DNA of 64,000 nt, taken from the NCBI GenBank assembly GCA_001662425.1, contig BDDC01000120.1, forward strand, positions 40,965 through 104,964, read 5' to 3'. Positions 47,242 through 57,900 of this stretch are shown piece by piece (the first letter of the stretch is position 1; each line of letters starts with the position of its first letter). This stretch comes from Chlamydomonas sphaeroides. Its lineage: Eukaryota; Chlorophyta; Chlorophyceae; Chlamydomonadales; Chlamydomonadaceae. The notes beneath the pieces are model-generated. The model was not told where the DNA came from, searched no databases, and saw only the letters and a list, made by a program, of their open reading frames with translations. The position numbers and the translations under genes are program-made.

Positions 47242-47246
47242 TGTAA
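47242..47246 (+). terminator. candidate TGTAA poly(A) signal of the U2AF-like gene
   Basis: TGTAA 348 nt downstream of the stop at 46892-46894. Confidence 0.5.
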
Positions 47247-47802
47247 CCAGCGTGGAAATCAGATGTGGGTAGTCGATATCCGCTTGGCGCCATGCGCGGA
47301 TAGTGGGGCCGACGCGCGGGGGTGCCAGCAACGCCAGATTGCGTGTGGAGGCTATGGGCTAGCGTTGTGCAAGGCTCACAGGCGCTCACGATGGCTGACA
47401 TGGCTTACAAGACCTCATCACAGTACTCAGCCAGCTGCACGCGCGCGCTCAGTCCTATCACCATGGCTCACACGGCTCCCAGGTTCCTGCAAGGGGGCAC
47501 TCATTAGCCAGGCTTGGATACTCCAGCGCCGCTGTCCGTGAGGCTGGCTCGCTGCCTCTCCGGCATCCAGACCGGCAAAAGAGAAGTAGGACACGAAAGT
47601 ACTGCGCAGCTGTAGTGCGCGACGGCCAAGCACGCCGGCTGCCGGAGCGGTCCCCTGAGCCGTCACGCAGTGACCGGCCGACGCGCAGCAATCCTGCCGC
47701 TACAATGGCACATCCCTAAGCATCCGGAAAGCTTGTTACCCCAGTCCAGGCTGTGGCGCGTGGGAGAAGAATCGCAGGGGGGGCCGCAGCGGGAGGCAGA
47801 GC

Positions 47803-48040
47803 TACCTTGGCCCCAACACGCACGAACACGAGCGGCAAGAGCCAGGTAGCGACAAGCCCCACGCACGCTGTCCCTGCAGGGAGACGCACCCACTTAGGGA
47901 AAGAGGAGTTACAGATGAGCAAGGGGCCGCGGTGGAAGCACAGCTCCCTTGGCCCCTAAGCGCACGAACACCAGCAGCAAGCCTTAGGCAGCGACACGCC
48001 CCAGCCCCACGCACGCCGCCTCCCAAAGGGGACGCGCTCA
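47803..48040. repeat. diverged tandem duplication, two units of about 140 bp
   Basis: The block at 47803-47890 (CTTGGCCCCAACACGCACGA ... CCCCACGCACGC) recurs at 47948-48030 (CTTGGCCCCTAAGCGCACGA ... CCCCACGCACGC). Unit spacing is about 145 bp with moderate divergence. Confidence 0.7.
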
Positions 48041-48298
48041 CGGTTCAGCCACGCAGCGCGCATAGGCTGACCTCCGCACCAAGCATCACGGCAAGACAAA
48101 TCCGCTCACTCCGCACCAGTACGGGCCAGGATTGGAAGCCCAGACGATGGAAAAAAGAAACGGCAACGCCACGATGGGCGGGCAAGCCCGCAGACAGGCT
48201 GCAACAGGAGATCAGCGCCGGGAGCAAGCCGGCACGCAACGCGCAGGGGGGCACGCAGCCACAGAGTCAACCGGCAAAGGGACAGGGTCAAGGCCCAA

Positions 48299-48336
48299 CG
48301 ACACACTCACACACACAGCACACACACACACGTACA
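48299..48336. repeat. CA/TG microsatellite
   Basis: Nearly uninterrupted CA dinucleotides with single-base interruptions. On the minus strand this is a TG run 3' of the LINE-like coding fragment. Confidence 0.9.
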
Positions 48337-48387
48337 GGAACACGACACGAGCAAACAATAAAGACACATGACCAAGCCCGGACAGAA

Positions 48388-49030
48388 TCACGTATCACAG
48401 TCGGAGCCGGAGCTGGACGTGAGAGGCGGCGAGCCCACATCACCCGGGCCAACGAACCGCATACCTCTGTCCCCTCCCTGAGCGAGAAACGGGTGCACCA
48501 CCGGCACGTGCTGCCACGACCGGGGGGGCCGGTTAAGGGCCGCGTACGACGCCAGGCGACCCCAGAAGTCCGCGGCAACCGTGGCCTGAACGCGCGCCAA
48601 GACCCGAGCAGGCAACGGGTCCGGCACAGGGCCGGGCCCCCGCCCCCGCCCTCGGCCGCGCCCGCGCCCTCTTTCGCACGCGCGCCCGCGCCCCCGGTCC
48701 CGGCCCCCGACCCTCACGCCGGCGGGGTCCGGACGCTTGCAGGCGCCGTAAAGCTGCTGCCGATCCGTGTCCAGGGCCGCGACGTCGCCCAGGCAGACCA
48801 CGTCCCACACCGGCTGACTGCACGCTGCGAGCACTTGGACCAACCACAGCGCCAGGCGGGACACGGGAGCCCCGACACGCTCCGACACGAAATCCAGCAG
48901 CGCCCCGGCCACAGGGCAGTCCCAGGTATGGTGGACGCGGGCACCGCCATCCATAGCCGCGCCACATGGGCAGCGCGACGGGCAGCCACGGCACGGCACC
49001 TCTGCAACAGCCCATCGCGACTCGCCAATT
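48388..49030 (-). mobile_element. 5'-truncated LINE-like retrotransposon fragment (ORF2 C-terminus)
   Basis: The minus-strand frame 48999-48388 encodes RCPCGAAMDGGARVHHTWDC followed by PVA, a Cys-Cys-His-Cys zinc-binding pattern typical of the end of LINE reverse transcriptases. It continues through hydrophobic and Arg/Gly-rich stretches to DFWGRLASYAAL, then PPRSWQHVPVVHPFL and a stop. No reverse transcriptase or endonuclease domain lies upstream; sequence beyond about 49030 changes character (TTTAACTGCTATATATAATT). This fits a 5'-truncated insertion. The assignment is from pattern memory of algal LINE ends and needs a database check. Confidence 0.55.
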
Positions 49031-49541
49031 ACAGTTGCGGCAACCTCGCCATGCTTTAACTGCTATATATAATTGTTACATTTCGCGTGCTGTGCTTCTT
49101 TAGTGCCGGCGAGTCAGGCTCTTTGATGGACCAGGCGAGCTCAAGCGTCGCGCGTGGGCCGAGTAGCGACTCAGAGCGTCGAGCGTGTGCACGTCATGAT
49201 GTATCAACTTCTGTTAACGTTCTGCACACTGCCAGCCGCAGTTGGCCATGTGGCAGCTAAACGGCCGCGGGTAGGTGTTGCGCATGTTGCATGCGCTGCG
49301 ACGCGGGCGACCCCCGGTCTGCTGGCCTCGACGCGAACTCCCAGCGCTAGGACACTGCATGACACGCATGCATCTGTAGTGGGCATCCTGGCATCCTGGT
49401 TCCCGCTTGGTGCTGGGTACGGCAAGATGGGGCATCTCTCGTCCAAGCGAATCCAGAGGGCCATGCCCGCCCCTTCATAAACAGGCCGGAGCGCGGGGCT
49501 TGCTACACCTGTCTCTGTACTCGTGTCCTACATCCCGTAAA
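49031..49541. promoter_or_regulatory. upstream region of the LHCBM gene
   Basis: No gene is seen. It should contain the light-regulated LHCBM promoter. A CATAAA box at 49476-49481, 61 nt before the start codon, is a weak TATA-like candidate; no specific light-response element was identified. Confidence 0.35.
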
Positions 49542-50801
49542 ATGGCTGCCGTGATGAAGTCCGCTCTCCGCAGCTCCGTGCGCCCCACCGTGAGCGGCCG
49601 GGTAAGCAACCGGCCGCGTCAGCTGTCAGGTTATCTGTTCAGCGCTTGCTTCCACCTAAGAAAATGCACGAAGCAGTGCGTAGGAGCGAGGGGTCGGGTC
49701 AGCAAGCACTTCCGGAGTTGGTTGGACAAGATGGCGCGTTAAGTCTGCGTGGCTTCCTTGTGCCATCTCTTCCGTCCACAGGCTGCCCGCGTGGTGCCTC
49801 GCGCTGCCATTGAGTGGTACGGCCCTGACCGGCCGAAGTTCCTGGGTGAGCTTGGGTTCGCTCGGAACTATGATGGCCAGCTTGCTGCCTCGTCGCGCTC
49901 ATATTGCCTTCGCCAATCTCATGGCAGCACTACTACATGTTTACCGAATGCAATGCGCTCGCCTGATGCTCAGATGCTTGCAAAGTCTTGGCTCGCTTGC
50001 GCGGATGTGTCTTAGTGTTTCCTTTCCTCGCCTTGCAGGCCCGTTCTCTGAGAACGACACCCCGGCCCACCTGACCGGCGAGTTCCCCGGTGACTACGGC
50101 TGGGACACCGCCGGCCTGTCGGCCGACCCGGCCACCTTCGCCAAGTTCCGCGAGGTGGAGGTCATCCACGCCCGCTGGGCCATGCTCGGCGCTCTGGGCT
50201 GCATTGTGCCCGAGCTGCTGGCCCAGCAGGGCATCCCCTTCGGCGAGTCGGTGTGGTTCAAGGCCGGCGCCCAGATCTTCGCTGAGGGCGGCCTGAACTA
50301 CCTCGGCAACGAGAACCTGGTGCACGCCCAGAGCATCATCGCCACCCTGGCCTTCCAGGTGAGCGGTGAAGCGGGAGCCGGTGCTGCTTACGGGTGCCTG
50401 CCTGGTGTGCACGTTGCCGCGGTGTCCCCTCGCTCCCTCGCCGGCCGTGTCCTAACCCTCCTGCTTCCGTCCTATTCGTCGGCCCTCAGGTCGTGGTCAT
50501 GGGCCTGGCCGAGTCCTACCGCGCCAATGGCGGTGGCCCCGGCGTGACCGTGGAGGGCGACAGCCTGTACCCCGGCGGTGCCTTCGACCCCCTCGGCCTG
50601 GCTGACGACCCGGACACCCTGGCTGAGCTGAAGGTGAAGGAGATCAAGAACGGCCGCCTGGCCATGTTCTCGATGTTCGGCTTCTTCGTCCAGGCCATCG
50701 TGACCGGCAAGGGCCCCATCCAGAACCTGAACGACCACCTGGCCAACCCCACGGCCGTCAACGCGTTCGCCTACGCCACCAAGTTCACCCCCTCGGCGTA
50801 A
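49542..50801 (+). CDS. LHCBM: major light-harvesting chlorophyll a/b protein of LHCII (LHCBM type)
   Basis: Thylakoid antenna protein that binds chlorophyll a/b and xanthophylls and feeds photosystem II (and I in state 2). Exons: 49542-49601, 49782-49845, 50039-50358, 50490-50801. Product 251 residues, normal for the family. A chloroplast transit peptide covers about residues 1-30 (MAAVMKSALRSSVRP). The LHCII trimerisation motif WYGPDR is at residues 32-37. Helix B carries E82-x-x-H85-x-R87 and helix A E199-x-x-N202-x-R204, the chlorophyll ligand and salt-bridge residues. The helix C segment is SIIATLAFQVVVMGLAESYR. Short introns and strongly C-ending codons suggest high expression. Which LHCBM isoform it is cannot be told by eye. 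It is convergent with the wax synthase-like gene. Confidence 0.97.
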
Positions 50802-51062
50802 ATGTGCACCCTGGTGCTATGAGCGCTGTGAGGTTGAGATAGCATGTTGCAGTTTTGCTTAGGGTGAGGGGAGCGCAGTGATGTGAGCCTCTTCCGTGGG
50901 CATTGCAGTGGCATGTATGTGGAGCAGGCGCCGGTCCAATTGCCGACAGGTTGGCCGGGTATCTTGGTTTTTGGAAAGGTGTCGGTCAGTTTTTGGAGTG
51001 GTGGGTGCGTTCGTGCTCGGGCCAGTGCATACTGCCCCCTGAGAAGAAACATTGGATTTCGC

Positions 51063-51067
51063 TGTAA
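51063..51067 (+). terminator. candidate TGTAA poly(A) signal of LHCBM
   Basis: TGTAA 262 nt after the LHCBM stop. It lies only about 75 bp from the opposite-strand TGTAA of the convergent gene. Confidence 0.6.
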
Positions 51068-51142
51068 GGCGTGTACAGATCTCTGGATCTTGCGGTCTGC
51101 CTGCACTCCTTGCAGCGTAGGAGTCTCCCGTCTCTAGCTGAC

Positions 51143-51147
51143 TTACA
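51143..51147 (-). terminator. candidate TGTAA poly(A) signal of the wax synthase-like gene
   Basis: Minus-strand TGTAA, about 465 nt past the stop at 51611-51613. Confidence 0.4.
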
Positions 51148-51610
51148 TGAACCAGCGTCAATCATGCAGACCTCCAAAATCTTGAGACACTCCCATGCAT
51201 GTACAAATCAGCCTTCCGCACTCACTGCACATATGGCAGCAACCATTACTATGTGTTCTCCTTCTTCTGCGACGGCACTTGACATTCACGGCAACATGTC
51301 GCCGTCCTCAAGCGACCCCGCTGCCACGCCCCGGCACCTCAGCCAAGGCACCCGAGCCACATCCTGTGCCGCATCGTGCACCAAACATAAATCGAAGCCA
51401 AACCCCTGAACCTGCGGACCTGCGAATCCGGAAATTTATTCACAGCCGCTGCGACGGGGGGCCGAGCAGGCGAACATGCACCGTTCTTTGCGCGTCTCCC
51501 GTCCCTGCCGCCTCCCTACAGAGCCTCCTCTCGAGCGCACGGCTCTGTCACTGCTGCCTTGAATCCCCGCGCTCACGACCTGTGACCGCCTCCGTGCTCC
51601 GCCGTAAGCC

Positions 51611-54503
51611 TCACAAGCGCCAGCCGACCACGGGGGCCGCTGGCAGCATGCTGCGCAGGGACACCACCGTTCGGCCCACCACGCCCGGCTCCAGCAGCAC
51701 ATCAAAGAACCAGGCCGCAGCCGTGGCCTCGAGCACAGCCAGCGTCAGCAGCCGCCGCGCCCAGCGCGGCAGCGGCACGCCGCGGGGCCGGCCGCCGGGC
51801 GCGCTGGCCGCGGCTCCGTCTCCGGCTCCCGCGAGGCCTTGCGCCAGCATCGCCTCGGCGACCAGCAGGGCTCCGTGCAGGGAGAAGAAGGCGAGCCAGC
51901 GCCACGACACGAAGCGCTGCACGTAGAAATGGAAGAGCTGGGCGCAGGGGCGGGGTAGATGAGGGAGTCAGGGCCAGGGGGCATGGTCCAAGGTGCGTTA
52001 GGACGTGTCCCGCACGCGCGACAGGGCACAGCAGGGTGCGCAACACGCCGTCGACCCCGTGCCGTGCCACTGCCATCTCGGGATGATGGCCCAACCCCAT
52101 GTGGCGCCGCCTCGCCAGCAGGCCCTGCCGCTCACCTCGTGTTCCAGGCCGCTAAACACGAACACCACAAGCAGTGCTGCCGCCCGCCGCACGCGCGGCT
52201 GCTGCATCCAGCCCTGGCGACGGCGCAGCGCGCTCGCCGCCACCGCCACCGCCGCGGCCGCCACGGCTGTTACGATGCCCAGTGCCGGAGGCCAGCGCAG
52301 CCGCGGCGGTGGCCGAAAGTGCGCCCGCTCCTGAGCACCGGCCGCCTCCACAAATCCCCCGGCGGGCGGGCTGACGGGAGTGGCCGGCGGCTCCGGCTCA
52401 AGCTCTGGCTCGGCCTGGGCCTCGGCCTGGGCCTCGGCCTGCGGCTCACGTTTGGCCCCGGACGCCCCGCCGGCGGCAGCGTCAAAGCGGTCAGCGGCAA
52501 CGCCGCTGTCGCTGACGCTGCGCGCCGGCAGCAGCTGCTCCTCAGCGCCCTGCGCCTCCCGCTCCCTCTGCGCCGGGCCTTGCGCGCGGGCCTCGCTCTC
52601 CTGCTCCTGCCGCCCTTGCTGCCCCTCCGCCAGCCCGGCCGGCACCAGGCGGCCCTCCACCAGCGGGTCGTACAGGAGGCCCTTGAGGATGCGGCTCTGG
52701 GTGGCGTTCCAGCGCCGGCCCCAGAAGTCTGCGGCGGGGGCAGGGGCCGCAGGGGCCGCAGGGGCCGCAGGGGCCGCAGGGGCCGCAGGCCAGGAGCAGT
52801 TGATGTGTACACAGCATGGCAGGTCCGCAACGCAGCGGTGCTCGCGTACAGGACAGCGTCCCGCCTGGACCCTGGTTGCTGGCAGGCGTTTACCTGCCAG
52901 CGAGGTGGCGGCGAAGGGCTGCCGGAAGGGCGGCACCAGCTCCAGACCCCAGCGGGCTGTGGCCACCAGCGCCAGGGCATCTGCGGTCAGGCAGGGCAAG
53001 GGCAGGGCAAGGGCAGGGCAAGGGCAAGATCAGGGAGCTGGTTCTACAGTAAAAAGGCAGGGAGCGAACACCCAGATATGAGGGCAAGGTGGCTGGCGAG
53101 GCAGGCAGCCTGCTCAGGTCAGACCCCTCGCCCGCCTCCTTGATGTCAGTCAGGGAGGCGGGCCGCAGCGAGCGCCAGCCAGCCACTCATCCAGCCAGCT
53201 AGGGACTACCGCACCCATGCGGCAGCCCACCAACGCCACCCCTTCCCCCAACTCCCCCCTAAACAATCTCAACCGCGCACCCATGAGGCCGCCCACCACC
53301 GCCACCATGCCCGTGGCCAGAGCCACGTGCAGCGCTAGCCGCGACACGACGGCCGGCAGCGGCAGCGGCGCCGCCGCCAGCGCCGCCGTCACGCCCAGCG
53401 CCGCCCACTTGGCCGCCAAATTGCGCAGCAGCAGGCCGCGGCAGCCGCCGCCGCCGCCGGTGTAGGCACCGCTCGCGGTGCGCTGTAGGCCGGCGGCGGT
53501 GGGCTTGGCGGCAGAGGCGGGCTCGTGGGAGGCCTCCGCGGAGGCCGAGGAGTTGTTGCGGGCTGCGGACGAAGGTGGAAGGACATGTGTCGGCGCCACG
53601 GAGCGTGCGAGCGGCTTTGAACCGGCCGGCAGCGCACACCGCCGCCACGACTACCGCCGCCACCCTCTGCCTCCCCACGCACCGCCCGCCACCTCACCTC
53701 CGCCCTCCGTGTTGCCGCTGCCTCGCCGCGGCACCAGCGGCGACAGCAGGAAGAACACCACCAGGCTGAGGTCGGGCACGCCGGGCCGGGCGGTGGCGGC
53801 GTCGAGCCACGTGTCTAGCCGGTGCAGCGGGTTGGCGCTGGTGCCGCGGTGGCGGGCGGCGGCTTGACGGCTGTCTTTGCCGGGCGGCAGCGCGGCAAGG
53901 GGCCCGCGGCCAAAGCAGGCGGCTATGAGCTTGGTGGCGGGCTGTCGGACCGACATGAAGGCGACCGTCATGATGGACATCTGGCGGGAGGCAGGAGTGT
54001 GGGGGTACGCTCCTTGGAAAGGTCGGCAACAGCACGGGAGCGGGAGGAGGCCCGGCTGGAGGGTGCTGGGTGGGTTCGGGGCATGTGCAAGGCCCAGTTG
54101 GGGCAGCGAGCTGGCGTGGCGGCTTGCAGCAAGGGTGCGCCCCCGCCCGGTTGTGAGAGGATGCGTCGGTGACTGAGCCCTGGGACCGACAACCGGCGCA
54201 TCCAGACCGGCGGCGCACCGGCTCTGTGAAAGGGTTGAACAGGAGGGGACTAGCGGAGAGCGCCGCCAGCGCGGGGAGAGCGGCCAGAAGGCGCGTGAAG
54301 CCGGGTCGGCGGGGGAAGACCATCTGGTGCGTCCAGACCGCGGAGAAGTACAGCAGCATGCAGCAAACTCGAACGCGCCAACCCCACGACCAGTGAGGCA
54401 ACAGCATAAGTGGGGCAGCAACTGGCGCGCCGATGGCGATGTCGGCGTCCGCGAGGTTGACGCTAGCGGCCGCCGGTGGCGCAGATAACGCGTGACTTCC
54501 CAT
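51611..54503 (-). CDS. wax synthase-like MBOAT acyltransferase
   Basis: Predicted membrane-bound O-acyltransferase of the wax synthase (long-chain-alcohol O-fatty-acyltransferase) type, making wax or other neutral-lipid esters in the ER from acyl-CoA. Minus exons 5' to 3': 54503-54219, 53980-53698, 53562-53281, 52980-52894, 52728-52136, 51937-51611, closing to 618 residues. Evidence: several hydrophobic segments (VCCMLLYFSAVW; LLAALPALAALSASPLLFNP; VTAALAAAPLPLPAVVSRLA), the hallmark SLADFWGRRWN at about residue 313 (split by an intron), LLYDPLVEGR, then VVFVFSGLEHE with the family's conserved catalytic His at about 509, and FFSLHGALLVAEA in the last exon. Between LVEGRLVPAG and the next hydrophobic segment lies a roughly 120-residue low-complexity Glu/Ala/Gln/Pro linker not usual for the family. 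The ATG at 54503 is the first in frame. Confidence 0.85.
52741..52790. repeat. 9-bp tandem repeat in the wax synthase-like gene
   Basis: Unit GGGGCCGCA repeated five to six times in the intron directly upstream (minus strand) of the DFWGRRW exon. Confidence 0.85.
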
Positions 54504-54973
54504 GTCCGGGGTATGACGGCGATGCACCGTCGTCTGTTCTGCTGGCGAGCGTTCCGGCAACGTGTGTTGCTTTCAATGCCGACCCTAGGGTCAGCCTCGA
54601 TATCGAGGCTAATGGTATTGGGCTAAGAGCTCGCAGTCCAGTATACAGTAAAGCCTTGCCGCTTGGAAGACTGTGCGACTTGGCGATCCCGGCGCGCTTA
54701 TGACGTCTTGCGCGCCGCTCGGTCGCGCCGTTTGGAAGCCGAGCCGTCCAGGACGACTGCACCCAAGGGATACAAGCACCCACATACGCAACGCTCAATC
54801 ATCATATTTCACTTCTTTGGCCAGCAACGCCAGCCCCTTTGACAGTGTACATGTCTCGCGGAACGCCTGTGCTGTAACCTGCGGCGAGCTAAACCTGTGG
54901 TGAATAACCCACACTGCGCTTCAAAACAAGTGCATTCTTCTAGCCAGCGTGGGCGGGGGGTAGTGGAGAGCGG
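54504..54973. promoter_or_regulatory. divergent promoter region, wax synthase-like gene and BBS4
   Basis: 470 bp separates the two start codons. No TATA box or known ciliary-gene element was identified by eye. Confidence 0.45.
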
Positions 54974-57900
54974 ATGTCCTCTTTGACGCAGCAGCGCGAC
55001 AAGAGGAACTACGCGCTACATCTCCTCTATACGCGACAGGTAGCGGGCGGGCTCTCTTGCGCCTTCGAGCGTGGACAGGCAATCGAACATGGCGCCCTTC
55101 GGCCACAGGAGTTCGACGAGTGCCTCAAGCTCATAGAGAAGGTGCTTGAGGAGACAGATGGACTCTGCGAATACGCAATCTACATCAAAGCCCTTATCAT
55201 GCGGCACCGAGGTAGGGGACAGGTGCCCACTGCAGCCGACTACCCGGCAGCGCTGCGCTTTCCTGCGCAGTTACCAACCCCCGCCCCCACGCCTGCCCCA
55301 TGAGGGCGGTGAAGGCCCACAGCTGCTACGGTGCCCAGCATGAGTAGTAGCAGCACACTGCCCTTGCCATGGGACGGCCGCGGCTCGCTGCCACAGCGTG
55401 CCCAGAGCCCGGAAGCCTCACCTCAACCACCCCACCGCAACCCCTGCAACACGATCCCGTGCCCCCTTACCTCACACACACCTGCCCCGGAACTCACCCG
55501 GCCGCAGGCAAGATCCAGGAGTCCCTGGCGCTGTTTCAGCAGGCCACTGCTATCAACCCACACAACGTCGCCAACCTCAAGCAGGTGCGAGCAACCCGCC
55601 GCCATCGTGCCTGCGGCCTGTGTGTCTGGCGCCCGAGTGCCTGACGCCTTGACGCGTATGGCATCAATGTCTTGGGCCCCGGGTGACGCCTGGGTGTATG
55701 GGAGCTTGGCCGCCGCCTGGGGGCCGGTGCGCCTGCCGCTTAGGTGCCAGGGAACCTGTCACCCGCTTCGTTGGCGAAGGCCCTGGGCGCCTATTACCAG
55801 CAGCGTCATGGCAGGGCGGTGCAGGGCAGTGGGTGCGACCTGGCTGCCAGCCGCCAGGGCGCCTGGGGCCATGCTGCCGGGAGCCCTGGGGCCATGCCGC
55901 CTAGTGGGCCTGGGCGCCGGGCTGCCTGCGCGCTTGGGGCCCTGCTGCCCGCGGAGGTGCGAGCAGGAGTGCCCTGGGCACAGACGCAGCCTGCGCGGTC
56001 GCGTCCGGGTCCCTGCCGGCAGGGCGCCCGGGTGCCCGCTTCCGGCTGCCCATGGAGCAGGACGGCGCTGGGCAGGCGCAGCTGCCACCTCGCCTCCTGT
56101 GGCGTGGGCGTCAGAGCCAGGGCCTGACAAGCGCAGAGGGGTGGGGGGGATGCAGCTCATAGCCGTCGCTGGCGGGACGGCGCGGCGCGGACGTGAGGCC
56201 GGGCCGGGACGGGGCCGTCGCGGGCGCGGGCGCGCGTACAGGAGAGCGGGCGGCGGGGGGCGGGACCGTCTCGGCGCAGCTGCCGAGGTGGCGCGTGGCT
56301 AGGGCGGCGTGGAGGCTGCTGCACTGCGGCCGCAGCGCCTGGCCGGCTACCTGCCACGGTGGCTCATGCATCCCGTCATGGGCTCCCCGTGGCAGGCAGC
56401 CCCGGGCGGCGTACCTGCGCCCCGTCCCCGCCCGCTGCTGGTGCCCAGCTATGCCGTAGCTCCTCCATGTGTGCCTCCCTGGCCCCCGCCCTCCTACGCC
56501 GCGCTAAGTCCCCTTGCACATTACCTGCTGCCCACCACGCCTGCCCCGCACCCACCCACTTGCTCCCTGCCTCACCCCATTGCCCCCAGGTGGGCCGCTC
56601 GCTGTACCTGCTGGGCAAGCACAAGGCGGCCGTGGACGTGTACGAGGAGGCGGCCAAGTTCGGGGCGCCCGACTGGGAGATCATGCACAACAAGGGCCTC
56701 TGCTACATGTACCTCAAACAGTACGACAGGTGGGCCGGCGACCAGCCCAAGCGCGGCCTGTCGCTTGAGCCGCGAAGCGCTCTCGACGCTGCCGCCGCTG
56801 CCGCTTGCCCTCCCGAGCCCTGGCCGGTTCGCACGCTGGCGCCCGTGCCCGCGGTCGCCCGTGATGTTTGGCCGCCCTCCCAACCCCCCTGCTGTGTTCT
56901 TAGCGCTGTGCGCTGTGTGCGCCCCTTTCTGCATGGCAGGGCCGCCCCTGATGTGCCGCCTCCCTCCCTGGGCCCCCCCGCCTGGTGCTGTATCCTGGCA
57001 GGGCCATCGAGTCGTTCCGGGTGGCCATTGACATCCAGCCGCACGACAGCACCTTCCTGCAGCTGGGCAAGGTGTACAGTATGATGGACGACTACGGGCA
57101 GGTGCGGAGGGCGGGGGGCGGAGAGAGCAGGCCCGCGGGAGGGGCAGAGCCGCGGGAGAGGAAGAGCCATGCCTTGCCCTGCCGCCGCCTCCCTCCGCCG
57201 CCAGGCCATCAACGTGTACATGGAGGCCCTGGAGCACTCGCCGGAGAACCCGGAGATCCTCACCACGCTGGGCCTGCTGTTCCTCAGGTGGGGCGTGTTT
57301 CATTGTGCGACGGCGGTGAGGCTGAGAGGCTGTGATGTGGAGAGTTGTCAGGCCCCCCGTGGTCAAAAGCCGAGGCCAGGGTGCTTGGGGAGGTGGGGCA
57401 CTTGCGCACAGGGGGCGCCCGGCAGAGCTCGTCACCACCGCCGACCCTGCCGCGCCCGCTGCAGGACCAACGACAACAACCGCGCCTTCGACTACCTGGG
57501 CACATCGCTCACCCACGACCCGCGCAACCCGAGGACCATCCTGGCCGCCGGCTCCATCATTCAGGTGCGCCCCCAGGGCCCCGCCCGCCGCCTCGCGCCC
57601 AGGCGCCGCATGCAGCCTCTCGCGCAACAGTAGCTGGCGCAGCACGCACGCGCCCGGCCGGCTGACATGCCGCCCAGAGACGTGCCAATCCTGCTCGCCC
57701 GCCGCGTCGCTCCCGTTCCTCTTTCTCTCCGCCGCCTCCCCTTCAGGACCACTCCGACATGGACGTAGCGCTGGTCAAGTACCGGGTGGCCGCGGTGGCC
57801 ACGCCCAACAGCCCGCAGCTGTGGAACAACATCGGCATGTGCTTCTTCGGCAAGCAGGTGGGCTGCAGGGGGACACCGCGACCCGCGGCCCTCGTGCTGC

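Larger units (their letters stand above)
46895..48387. other. intergenic with diverged tandem repeat and CA microsatellite
   Basis: Holds the 3' UTR of the U2AF-like gene and no recognisable gene. The part from about 47780 may be the 3' tail of the minus-strand LINE-like element, since it lies directly downstream of its stop codon. Confidence 0.45.

Noticed and set aside
47932..49059. Plus-strand 375-codon frame opposite the LINE-like fragment
   Set aside because: Contains the CA microsatellite and simple Arg/Thr/His repeats; the zinc-knuckle motif is on the minus strand.
55585..56589. Long BBS4 intron 3 considered as holding a nested gene
   Set aside because: Frames are Gly/Ala/Pro repeats such as LGAMLPGALGP from short G-rich repeats, with no start context or motif.
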